DNA of 64,000 nt. Origin: Hinthialibacter sp964556895. Its GTDB lineage: Bacteria; Hinthialibacterota; Hinthialibacteria; Hinthialibacterales; Hinthialibacteraceae. The stretch's first letter is position 1. Every line of letters starts with the position of its first letter. The translations under genes and the position numbers were made by a program. Location: contig CAZKYC010000008.1 of NCBI GenBank assembly GCA_964556895.1, forward strand, positions 1-64,000, given 5' to 3'. This document shows positions 9,467 through 17,608 of this stretch, one piece after another. Below the pieces are notes generated by a model. The model was not told the origin of the DNA. It saw only the letters and a list, made by a program, of their open reading frames with translations, and did not search any database.

Positions 9467-10096
9467 CTAAAATCCCCACGGGTTTTCGCGAAAGTATTTG
9501 TCGTAATTTTTTTCTCCATCGCTGTTATTGGTATCACGAAATTTCCAGACATACCACATGTCACCATTGCTCGCGACTCCATTGCTTGGACTATAAGCAA
9601 CAGCGAGAAGATCAGGATGCCAGTCACCGCTATCGAAGTCTGGGCCAGCGGCGGCTAATAATCCAAACACCCCATTTGGTGAATTCGCACAACCCCAGTC
9701 TTCATACGAATAATAAACTCCATTACCAAATGGGTCTGTTGGTATTGATCCTGTATAGTTAATCGGAGTGGTAAGCGGCAAGTAGATTTGACCATTAAAA
9801 TGGTTATCCCCTTTCAGTACGGCCAAGCCTGCATGAGATGGTTTTTTTCCTATAAATGGCCCTTCAAAACAGCATTCTTCTTCGCCATTACAATCATTGC
9901 CGTCGATTAGCCACATGTTCGTATCAAGATTTCGAATGCGAACCACATCGCGTAGCATACGAATATCAGACTGTGAGCGGGCTACCTTGGCGCGAATTTG
10001 TGCGTTTAAAAAGTTTGGGACTGCGATAGCGGCGAGTATCCCAATAATGGCGACAACAATCAATAGTTCAATCAATGTAAAACCGCGGTTTTTCAT
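9467..10096 (-). CDS. type II secretion / type IV pilin-like prepilin (long C-terminal domain)
   Basis: A 209-residue prepilin. After a short basic leader (MKNRG) comes the prepilin-peptidase site G/FTLIELL with Glu at mature position 5, then a long hydrophobic helix and the conserved FLNAQIRAKVARSQSDIRML stretch. The C-terminal ~150 residues form a globular domain with Cys pairs (NDC, EECC) and a DTNNSDGEKNYDK segment reminiscent of the calcium site of major pseudopilins. It is monocistronic, convergent with the cupin gene, and far from the GspE/GspF genes that could assemble it. It resembles the prepilin at 43045. Confidence 0.88.
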   Translation of the reverse strand: MKNRGFTLIELLIVVAIIGILAAIAVPNFLNAQIRAKVARSQSDIRMLRDVVRIRNLDTNMWLIDGNDCNGEEECCFEGPFIGKKPSHAGLAVLKGDNHFNGQIYLPLTTPINYTGSIPTDPFGNGVYYSYEDWGCANSPNGVFGLLAAAGPDFDSGDWHPDLLAVAYSPSNGVASNGDMWYVWKFRDTNNSDGEKNYDKYFRENPWGF

Positions 10097-10299
10097 TTCA
10101 TCCTCACTTTATTCAAGTTACACTTTTTTTAAGGGGAATTACATGGTGAAATTAAATAATAAACGTCTTAAGTTAGACTCACATTACAAAAAATCAAAAT
10201 GAATTACTACTATTTTTGTATACTTTTTCGAATCCAATTGGCATAATACCTGCACATCACCTTACTACCAGTACCTTTTTTGATATGAGGAGCGGTAAA

Positions 10300-11241
10300 A
10301 TGGGTGATTCTTATTATCCGATTGGGCAAAAAATTCCTAGCGGGACTTTTGGAGCCTATGCTTCGCGGTCTTCCCGCCCGGCGGTCAGCCAGACGAATGC
10401 GTCATTTCAGGCCGTGTTAAGCCAGCAACAACAACAGCCATTTTTGGGGCGCAGCGACTCTCCGATCGCGTCAAACTCGACCCCAATCGCCAGCGCATTG
10501 CCGCCGCAATTCACTGAAGAAACGCTAGCGTTGATGCAGAACATGCCTCATCGCTTAAATCCCGCTCAGGCGCATGACAAGATTCTTCAGAACTACCAAG
10601 AATATCAACAGATGAAAGCGGCGAAATCTGACGCTCCACCGCAGACAACAGAGCCGCAGGTCATGGCCAGCGGCAATGCGGCGGCGTTCAACGCAGCACT
10701 GGGCCAGTCATTCTCATCCGCCCCGATTGAGTCGTCTCCGCTGCCAGCAGAGCCCGTGTATTCTCAGCCTGTCCAACAAAGCCAGTTGGAACCTGTGATT
10801 GAGCCGATGCAGACGAATAATCCATTGTTAGCGCCGCAACCCACGACAAACTCTCGTAGTTTATGGTCAGACGATTCGGCGCATGGCGTTCAAACACAAT
10901 CAAAAGCGCCCGCAACACCTGCCTCATCCAAGGGAATTGGCGAGTCATTCTTTGGGTTCTTTAAGAATGTGGCGAGTTTTGCGACTTTAGGCTTTTATCG
11001 CCCCAACAATGAGCCCGCGCCAACGGGGATGATGAGAGCGGCGTATCCATTCAAAAAACTATTGTGGGACGCGCCCAAGTCATTGATAGTCGACACGCCT
11101 ACTAGCATCGCCAACCGCATATCCGACAGCATGAGCGCAAAGCAACCCGACCAACCGCAACTTGCGCAACCGACAGAACCAAGCAGCCGACCAAGCCGCC
11201 GCTTTGCGTCATCAAAACCGTGGATGCACGCGCGGGTATAG
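10300..11241 (+). CDS. Pro/Gln/Ala-rich protein of unknown function
   Basis: I do not recognise this 313-residue product. It has no signal peptide or membrane span. Most of it is low-complexity Ser/Pro/Gln, including a run of five glutamines, with two more ordered patches: a helical segment near residue 75 (LMQNMPHRLNPAQAHDKIL) and a hydrophobic block near 215-270 (FFGFFKNVASFATLGFY, then FKKLLWDAPKSLIVDTP). The start at 10300 follows GAGGAG seven bases upstream; the open frame extends to 10216 but without such a site. It could be a scaffold or envelope-associated protein. Confidence 0.6.
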   Translation: MGDSYYPIGQKIPSGTFGAYASRSSRPAVSQTNASFQAVLSQQQQQPFLGRSDSPIASNSTPIASALPPQFTEETLALMQNMPHRLNPAQAHDKILQNYQEYQQMKAAKSDAPPQTTEPQVMASGNAAAFNAALGQSFSSAPIESSPLPAEPVYSQPVQQSQLEPVIEPMQTNNPLLAPQPTTNSRSLWSDDSAHGVQTQSKAPATPASSKGIGESFFGFFKNVASFATLGFYRPNNEPAPTGMMRAAYPFKKLLWDAPKSLIVDTPTSIANRISDSMSAKQPDQPQLAQPTEPSSRPSRRFASSKPWMHARV

Positions 11242-11290
11242 AATGTTGTCGTTATCCGAAAGTTTTATTAGAAGCCATTTCAAAAATTAA

Positions 11291-11329
11291 GGCTCATCCG
11301 AGATTTGGATACTTTCTCTCAAATTGAAT
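11291..11329 (+). repeat. dispersed repeat R1, copy 1
   Basis: The 39 bases starting GGCTCATCCG and ending CTCAAATTGAAT recur at 45125-45163 on the same strand with 4 mismatches by eye. Both copies are intergenic. No ORF or known element is recognised. Confidence 0.7.
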
Positions 11330-11379
11330 CAAAATTTCCTGACAGGATCTCAAGGATGATTTTTTTCGTTGTATTTGGC

Positions 11380-11412
11380 ATGGGTACAACTCTGAGAGCG
11401 CCTGTGCTTTTT
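11380..11412 (+). repeat. dispersed repeat R2, partial copy
   Basis: GCATGGGTACAACTCTGAGA followed by GCGCCTGTGCTTTT matches the reverse complement of 31767-31800 over about 33 bases with a few substitutions. This copy lacks the second half and the matching inverted end seen at 31727-31800. Confidence 0.6.
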
Positions 11413-11467
11413 CTATCTCATCCTCTTATGATAAACTAGTGAATCATTGAAGGAGAAGAAAGCCAAC

Positions 11468-11878
11468 ATGAAATCACTGACCGAATATTTATATTTCAGC
11501 ACCCAAAAACGGCGGGACTATATCAACATCACTCAAACGGTTTCTGATCTCGTGAAGAAAAGCGGCGTACAAGAAGGCTTTGTCATGGTGTCGGCCATGC
11601 ACATCACTGCGTCGGTGTATGTGAACGACGCCGAAAGTGGACTCATCGAAGACATTGATGAATGGCTGGAGAAACTTGCCCCGTTCGCTGACTATCGCCA
11701 TCACCGCACCGGCGAAGACAACGGCGACGCCCATCTGAAAAGCCTGCTGATGCATCACCAGGTATTAGCGCCCATCACCGAAGGCAAACTCGACTTTGGC
11801 CCCTGGCAGCAGATTTATTACGCCGAGTTTGACGGCCGCCGCCGCAAGCGGGTGATCGTCAAAGTCATCGGCGAATAA
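11468..11878 (+). CDS. YjbQ/UPF0047 family protein
   Basis: A 136-residue member of the widespread YjbQ family (secondary thiamine-phosphate synthase activity has been reported for members). Signature elements are visible: MHITASVYVNDAESGL near residue 50, then YRHHRTGEDNGDAHLKS with the metal-binding histidines, and GPWQQIYYAEFDG near the C-terminus. The start at 11468 follows GGAGAAGAAAG; an earlier TTG at 11447 would add only seven residues. Its stop codon abuts the convergent YdcF-like gene with no spacing. Confidence 0.88.
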   Translation: MKSLTEYLYFSTQKRRDYINITQTVSDLVKKSGVQEGFVMVSAMHITASVYVNDAESGLIEDIDEWLEKLAPFADYRHHRTGEDNGDAHLKSLLMHHQVLAPITEGKLDFGPWQQIYYAEFDGRRRKRVIVKVIGE

Positions 11879-12637
11879 TCATTCCCTGCCCAACAGGCCT
11901 CTTAAACGGTAGTACGAGTATTTGATATACTCGTTTTGTACGTCGAGGATTCCCTCAACATCGGTCCACCAGTTTTCGGCGTCAATGGCTGGCTGTGGCG
12001 CCGGCGCAACTTGGATCTGAATGTCTGTATCCACCAGCGACCGTTCGAGCGTCCAATGGGCGCGGCTTGACTGAAAGTAACCAGTGACAACAATAGCGGA
12101 CTGTTTTGTGTTGGCTGTCATCCATTCTTTGAGTAATAGTGTCTCTTCATAGGTGCTAAACACCGGCCGTTTTGTCCACTCGACAACAGCGGTGGGAATT
12201 TGATGAAACCCAAACACGGCATCGACTAAGCGGCGTTCCATTGAGAGGATATCTCGGTACGGCGTCCCTTCAGGAAGGCTTTGTGGAACCATCACCAAAA
12301 TTCGCGGCGCCAAATTCTCACGAAACAACCTCGCCGCGTGGTCGGCCCGCAGGGTTTCTCCGCCCCCCAAAACAACAATCACATCTGCGGGTTTCAATTC
12401 GGTTTGAGAAACCAGGTTTTGACCCACCGAGATTAATATCGGGCGACGAAAAACAAATAACACACACATGACGAGAACTAAACAGATGGCGCCCCACAAT
12501 AAGACAGCAAACCGCGACCCATTGAAGCTTTGGCCTGTTGCCTTGCGGTACCAAGCAAACGGGGGGAGAGGGACGCGGTAGCGTCCGCGCCCAGTCGATT
12601 TTAATGGTTTTGGTAGTTGCAACCGCGCATTCATCAT
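11879..12637 (-). CDS. YdcF/ElyC/SanA-like DUF218 membrane protein
   Basis: A 252-residue protein with one N-terminal membrane span near residues 43-65 and a DUF218 domain outside. The domain begins ADVIVVLGGGETLRADHAARLF near residue 85 and includes VVTGYFQSSRA near 185, matching the conserved DUF218 motifs. Family members such as ElyC and SanA affect envelope integrity and lipid-carrier use; the reaction here is unknown. A second ATG directly follows the first. It is divergent from the GT39-type gene and ends flush against yjbQ. Confidence 0.82.
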   Translation of the reverse strand: MMNARLQLPKPLKSTGRGRYRVPLPPFAWYRKATGQSFNGSRFAVLLWGAICLVLVMCVLFVFRRPILISVGQNLVSQTELKPADVIVVLGGGETLRADHAARLFRENLAPRILVMVPQSLPEGTPYRDILSMERRLVDAVFGFHQIPTAVVEWTKRPVFSTYEETLLLKEWMTANTKQSAIVVTGYFQSSRAHWTLERSLVDTDIQIQVAPAPQPAIDAENWWTDVEGILDVQNEYIKYSYYRLRGLLGRE

Positions 12638-12836
12638 TCAGCCATTCAGATACAAAACCAATCTATGAATTCAAAAAAGCGATGTGAAATTGACCAAACC
12701 ATCGCCAACGACGATAGGCGATGTTCAGCGCGAAACCAGAATGGGGTTGGTTTTCAACGCGGCCAAGCTGATAATGAATTGGTGCAGCGCCTTGTTGTTA
12801 CTAACTTTATTATAACGGAATTACGCTAAAGACGAC

Positions 12837-14498
12837 ATGAAAAATTACCCAACCAAAGAAAACCAGAATTCTACGAAAAGCGCGTTTGAAACCGCCACTC
12901 AATTTTGTTCAGAAAAACGCCCGTATATTTGTTTGCTTGTCTTATGCGGCGTGCTGTATTTCACTTGGCTCAACGCCGAACCGCTACGCATCCATATCGA
13001 AGCCAACCGTGTGCTTGCTTCGTGGGAAATGCAGAAAAGCGGCGACTGGGTGGCGCCAACGTTAAACGGCGAAACCTACCTCGCCAAGCCGCCTCTTCAA
13101 TATTGGATCATCTGTCTGATGTCGCTGCCCTTTGGCGAGGTGACAATTTTTATTTCACGATTGCTGTCAGCGTTGAGTGTTCTCTTTACGCTATTCTTAC
13201 TGTTTCATTGGGCGAAGCCCCAACTCAGCGCGCGCATCGCGTTTTTCGCTTGCGTTATCTTCGCCATGTCTCCACTCATATTTGAGAAAGGCCCGCGCGC
13301 CGAGCTCGAAGCGCCGCTTACTCTCGCTGCGGCGATGTCGGTTTTTTGTCTGTGGAAATCATCACAGGCGTCTTCGTTGATTGCCTGGACGATTGGCTCA
13401 GGGGTTGCGTTAGGGTGTTCTGTCTTGATTAAAGGCCCCGTGCCCTGGCTGGTGTATTTGACGGCTTGGCTTGGGCTTATGTATGGATGCCGCAATCGCA
13501 GGCGAGTCGCGCTATCTGGCCTTGTCGCGATCATCATTTCTGTTTTATGCCTGGCGCCGTGGGCGCTGGCGCTGTTGGCGCGGTTTGGCTGGGAGCAACT
13601 TCGCGAAGTCTTATGGTGGGAAATCTTTGAGCGCACAGTCAGCGAGCGCGAGATCATTCAAGAACCGTTTTGGTATTACCTCAAATCCCTTGCCATGGGC
13701 CTGGCGCCGTGGAGCCTGCTGGCGCCTGGGTTGTATTTCTTGCCCTGGAAATCTAACCAACACCGCTTGTTTCTGTCTCTCATGGTTGGCTGGGCGATTG
13801 GCTCCGCACTTGTTTTCAGTTTCTTTTCCGGCAAGGAAACCCGCTACCTGATCTCCACCTACCCCGCCTGGGCGCTGCTCTTGGCGTGGGGATGGTCGGG
13901 CATGCCGCGCGAAGGGTTGCCGAACGCCTATCGCAACACCCTGCAGTTCGCCAGCCAGTGGATGCTGCCCATCATCGTGTATGTCGGAACGATTGTCGTA
14001 TTCAACATATTCACTCCAGCGACGACCTACGCCATCGGCTATCTATTTTATGGTTTGTTAATTATTGGCGTGATGAACATCAGCCTTGCGGCCCGCCGAA
14101 ACCAACCTCAATGGTTATTGTTTGCGGTCTTGATTACGCTGATTGGCATCAAAGGCTTCTGGAGTGAAACCAACATGAAAAAACGCCAGATCAATTATCC
14201 TTTTCAGCAAATGGGTCGTGAAATCGCCGAATATCTCAACGAGGGCGAACCGCTGGTCAGCGTCGGCATCTATCGCGCCTTTGTTCAGTATCCGGTCAAG
14301 CATCCATTTCAGCATGTGAGTACCTGGGAAGAATTTGAAGAACTCGAACAAGAAGAAAAAATTAAAAGTCGTTATCTATTAGTCACCCAAAAAGCCATTC
14401 CACTTTCTGCTGTACATGACTATCCACTCATGAACCGTTGGCGGACCAAACACAACGAATTTCTCTTGTTTAAGATCGACGGAACGATTGAGCCTTAG
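12837..14498 (+). CDS. GT39/ArnT-like glycosyltransferase (dolichyl-P-mannose mannosyltransferase family)
   Basis: A 553-residue polytopic membrane protein of the GT-C fold that uses lipid-phosphate-linked sugars outside the inner membrane. About a dozen hydrophobic spans are visible. The first loop carries the expected acidic residues (RIHIEANRV, then WVAPTLNGETYLAKPPLQYW), which is characteristic of ArnT/PMT proteins. A second conserved loop holds FFSGKETRYLISTYPAWALL near residues 330-350. The C-terminal ~100 residues form a soluble domain. Substrate and acceptor are unknown; modification of lipid A, a glycolipid or proteins is possible. Confidence 0.88.
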   Translation: MKNYPTKENQNSTKSAFETATQFCSEKRPYICLLVLCGVLYFTWLNAEPLRIHIEANRVLASWEMQKSGDWVAPTLNGETYLAKPPLQYWIICLMSLPFGEVTIFISRLLSALSVLFTLFLLFHWAKPQLSARIAFFACVIFAMSPLIFEKGPRAELEAPLTLAAAMSVFCLWKSSQASSLIAWTIGSGVALGCSVLIKGPVPWLVYLTAWLGLMYGCRNRRRVALSGLVAIIISVLCLAPWALALLARFGWEQLREVLWWEIFERTVSEREIIQEPFWYYLKSLAMGLAPWSLLAPGLYFLPWKSNQHRLFLSLMVGWAIGSALVFSFFSGKETRYLISTYPAWALLLAWGWSGMPREGLPNAYRNTLQFASQWMLPIIVYVGTIVVFNIFTPATTYAIGYLFYGLLIIGVMNISLAARRNQPQWLLFAVLITLIGIKGFWSETNMKKRQINYPFQQMGREIAEYLNEGEPLVSVGIYRAFVQYPVKHPFQHVSTWEEFEELEQEEKIKSRYLLVTQKAIPLSAVHDYPLMNRWRTKHNEFLLFKIDGTIEP

Positions 14499-14836
14499 AC
14501 TTGGGATGACGTGAACTTCAGGTTGATCCCTCCAAGCGATACAGAACTTCATACCTTTGGCGGTAATCGCCCCCCTTGTATAAGGGGGGACGGCGCGTCA
14601 GCGCCTGGGGTATCTATTCTTTGTCAGAATCAGGATGGCCCGGATTTTCTGGATGAGCAGTATTCACACTCCCCTATCCTGAATATCCTTTCACCCCATC
14701 CGCCTCGGCGGACTCTCCCTCTGGGAGAGGGGGCAAACAGCGCGATTATTTTTCCAAACACTCACAAAGAAAAATTCCCCCAGAGCGATCGCCCTGGGGG
14801 AATGTAATTTTAAGACAGAACTAACTTAGATTCTGT
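14499..14836. other. intergenic region rich in G/C hairpins
   Basis: This gap of about 338 bp holds several perfect short hairpins in a row: CCCCCCTT/AAGGGGGG at 14570-14589, GGCGC/GCGCC just after it, CCGCC/GGCGG at about 14700-14711, CTCTCCC/GGGAGAG at 14713-14729, and the terminator at 14774-14803. Only the last has a T tract. The rest look like intergenic palindromic repeat units rather than genes. No ORF there is supported. Confidence 0.55.
14766..14803 (-). terminator. Rho-independent terminator of the 14837-16966 gene
   Basis: A 10-bp perfect stem (ATTCCCCCAG at 14774-14783 with CTGGGGGAAT at 14794-14803) is followed on the minus strand by TTTTTCTTT. It lies 34 bp beyond the stop of the secreted protein gene. 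Confidence 0.85.
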
Positions 14837-16966
14837 TTAGTACAACGCCCAATCGACAACTGGAGTACCGCTATCGGCTGGCAATGCCCAGATGTCATAC
14901 AGGTTGAAGCCTGGGTTGCTTGCGCTTCTTGGTGGGTCAGCCAGTTCCAATGTAACGGAAACAAGAACTTTGTCAGGATTGACCGGCGCCTTGTCTTCAT
15001 TGACGGACGGGTCATTGGAATTTTGAAAACCACTGGTGCCGCCGCCAAGACGATCCATCCCATCGATCAACTGACGGACGTCAGCGAACTGCCACGAACT
15101 GTCAGATGGGTCACGGAACCAGTCGTCGGCGTGAAGCGCAGTCTCTTCTGAGGAGCCATCTTCAAAGTTGAGTGTAGTGATTAACTCACCAAACCCATTA
15201 CCAACGGTGGCTGACATTCGCAGTTCTCTGTAGTTGCCTGGAGGAACCACATCAAACGTGAATGGGCCTTTTTGGGTGTCATTCAACATAAACTTGACAG
15301 AATTCTTGAGTCCCTGTTCAAGTTCCTGGTTGTTGTAAGGGCCAAAGACGTGACCGTTCAAACCGCTCATACGGTCTGGCGGCAAACCCTGAGCAACATT
15401 TCCATCATAGATATACCCCGCTACGACGAGGTAGTGGTCGTTGCCATTGTCGTGGCCAAAACCAGGTTCGCCTGTTTTAGCGTCGACAATATTATCGAGA
15501 GCAATAACGTCCCAAACCGGGATAGCCGGATCGCGATTTGGATCATTGAAGGTCAAGTCAACGCGGCCAGCGCCAGCGGGCGGCAGTGCGGCGTCTGAAC
15601 TGATCCAGATATTGTCGAAGAACGATGAACCGGCGGCGCCGCCGCGGCGTAAGCGAAGTTCGGCGATATCTAAGATATCATCGTTACCCGGGCCGCCAGC
15701 ATCAAAGGTGTCGAGGCGGTCGGTTTCATCCGGGTTAATCCAGAGGTAGACGCTGTCATTCTGACCAGGAGTCGGGTCCATATCAATGCGAACCAGGTAG
15801 TGGTTAGGCACGGTATAATCGGTATCAGTCAGACTGTCGACACCAGGTAAGTTGCCGATGCCACTGAATGCTGAGTTCCACGGTTTACCAATAAAGCTCG
15901 ACTCGCCGCCTTCTGAATCGTAAAGAGTCATACCAGACCAATGTTCAGTCGCTGGCCCTGTTTCTTGATAGACGAACGAGATCCAGATATCGCCAGAATC
16001 TTCAGGCGCTTCTAACAAACGTCCGACGCCATCACTGGCATCACCTGTAATTTCGACCGAAAAACCACCCGGGTTAAACTCTGGATCCGGTTGATTGATA
16101 ACAAGGCCGGCTTCAATTACGTTCTCGGACAGTGCGCTGGGAGAATTGTCACCAGAAGCGGCCCAATCGCTGCCCCAACCGAGACCATCATTGGCAGCAA
16201 GGGCATCGAGAGCGGTACCCGCTTCTTCCGCTGGGTATGAAAATGTTTCAAAAGTATTGAAGGAACGGAAGGCAATACCCACATTTTGGAAGAAACCGGT
16301 GGCAATTTGACCATCTTCGTGTGAAGTGACTGCCATACCAACATATACAGGATCTTGCATATCAGGAACAACGTGAGTCTGATGAAGAACTTCTTCGCCT
16401 GTTTCTGCTGATATATAGAAATAGTTAAAGGTGTTGCCACGGCGTTCCAATGCAATCGTGTACGTGACGCCTTCACCAAAGAAATCTGGCAATTGATCGG
16501 CTGGAACAATCGTCTCATCGCCGCCCGAAGCGGCTTCAGCGTCTTGTTCATCACGCCACTGCGGCATGAAGTCTAAATTTGAACGCAACATGGCAAAGGC
16601 AAATGCCGAACCCGGGGTCAGGTTATTACGAACCATGAGGCCCGCTTTCGCCCAATCTGAAGCCCCCGGCCCATTATCCAAATCGACGCGGCCGAAAACC
16701 TTGAAGTCGCCTTCTACTTCCATATACACATAATGAAATTCGTCAGCGGTTCCCCAAATATCGGCGCCGCTGGCTTTGACCTCATACTCAAAAATCGCCG
16801 CGCCAAAATCACCGGAACCATCACCAACATCAATCGCTTGGGCTGAGCCGGCGGCGCCAACATCGCCGATATCGGCGCTGGCATCGAACGCGCCTACTTG
16901 GGCGAAAGCCGGGGATGCAATCAATACTGCGAGAGTTACAATAAAACTAGTTTTAATCAGACTCAT
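14837..16966 (-). CDS. large secreted protein with concanavalin/LamG-like domains
   Basis: A 709-residue exported protein. I place the start at 16966, where GGGAGG lies six bases upstream and a clean signal peptide begins (cleavage near AFA/Q at about residue 22); the open frame extends to 17011 without such features. The N-terminal ~230 residues resemble a DUF1349-type beta-sandwich (KASGADIWGTADEFHYVYM, ADWAKAGLMVRNNLTPGSAFAF). A second beta-sandwich follows near 250-440 and a third region near 470-600. Function is unknown: carbohydrate binding or surface display is plausible. The extreme C-terminus, VDWALY, resembles that of the neighbouring secreted protein at 17609. Confidence 0.78.
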   Translation of the reverse strand: MSLIKTSFIVTLAVLIASPAFAQVGAFDASADIGDVGAAGSAQAIDVGDGSGDFGAAIFEYEVKASGADIWGTADEFHYVYMEVEGDFKVFGRVDLDNGPGASDWAKAGLMVRNNLTPGSAFAFAMLRSNLDFMPQWRDEQDAEAASGGDETIVPADQLPDFFGEGVTYTIALERRGNTFNYFYISAETGEEVLHQTHVVPDMQDPVYVGMAVTSHEDGQIATGFFQNVGIAFRSFNTFETFSYPAEEAGTALDALAANDGLGWGSDWAASGDNSPSALSENVIEAGLVINQPDPEFNPGGFSVEITGDASDGVGRLLEAPEDSGDIWISFVYQETGPATEHWSGMTLYDSEGGESSFIGKPWNSAFSGIGNLPGVDSLTDTDYTVPNHYLVRIDMDPTPGQNDSVYLWINPDETDRLDTFDAGGPGNDDILDIAELRLRRGGAAGSSFFDNIWISSDAALPPAGAGRVDLTFNDPNRDPAIPVWDVIALDNIVDAKTGEPGFGHDNGNDHYLVVAGYIYDGNVAQGLPPDRMSGLNGHVFGPYNNQELEQGLKNSVKFMLNDTQKGPFTFDVVPPGNYRELRMSATVGNGFGELITTLNFEDGSSEETALHADDWFRDPSDSSWQFADVRQLIDGMDRLGGGTSGFQNSNDPSVNEDKAPVNPDKVLVSVTLELADPPRSASNPGFNLYDIWALPADSGTPVVDWALY

Positions 16967-17608
16967 AAAAAACCTCCCAATGTGGTTTTCCACATTCATT
17001 TCAGTGAACAATCAACTTGGATGATGTCTTAGGAATAGATTGACCGATTGCCTAATCGAAGGAGAAAAATCAAACTCAATGAAAAACAATCAGAAATAAA
17101 CAGCGACTCATCCTACCCAATGAAACAGAAAAGGCATTAACTCTTTCCGATAGCCATCACCTCCCTGAAACAAATTTCAAAACAATACAAGAACCGAATC
17201 AAAAATAGAGTACTATGTTAAACGAAGAAGGCCAATGAAGTCAAGGAAATAATTTTCTTAACACTTGTATTTATAATGCTTCCTACAAAAAAGCCGATGA
17301 GGTTTTTCCCACAATGATACCATTATGTAAATTTAGTGTATTTATTTATTATTAAAAACATAATAAAAGCATAAAACTCCCTTGACCTTTCTCAATAAAT
17401 TCAGTAAGTTTTGATTATTAACTTAATTGGATTGCTTTATCTTTTTCAGTTTTCTCACCAGTTCCAATTTCTAATTTCTGTTTTTTTTAACCGCGAAGGG
17501 GGGGGGTGGAACCCAAACCATTTTCTAATCAACCAATTTGTATCTCAATTTAGAAACACATCTAAACCATTTTGACAATCTATTTCTATCTATGGAGGCA
17601 AGATTCTT
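16967..17608. other. long AT-rich divergent intergenic region
   Basis: About 640 bp between two divergent secreted-protein genes, so it should hold both promoters. It is strongly AT-rich around 17330-17450. A nine-G homopolymer sits at 17498-17506, next to a T tract at about 17481-17488. The ribosome-binding sites of both genes are at its ends (GGGAGG on the minus strand near 16973-16978, GGAGG on the plus strand about ten bases before 17609). I see no ORF, tRNA or recognisable riboswitch. Confidence 0.5.
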
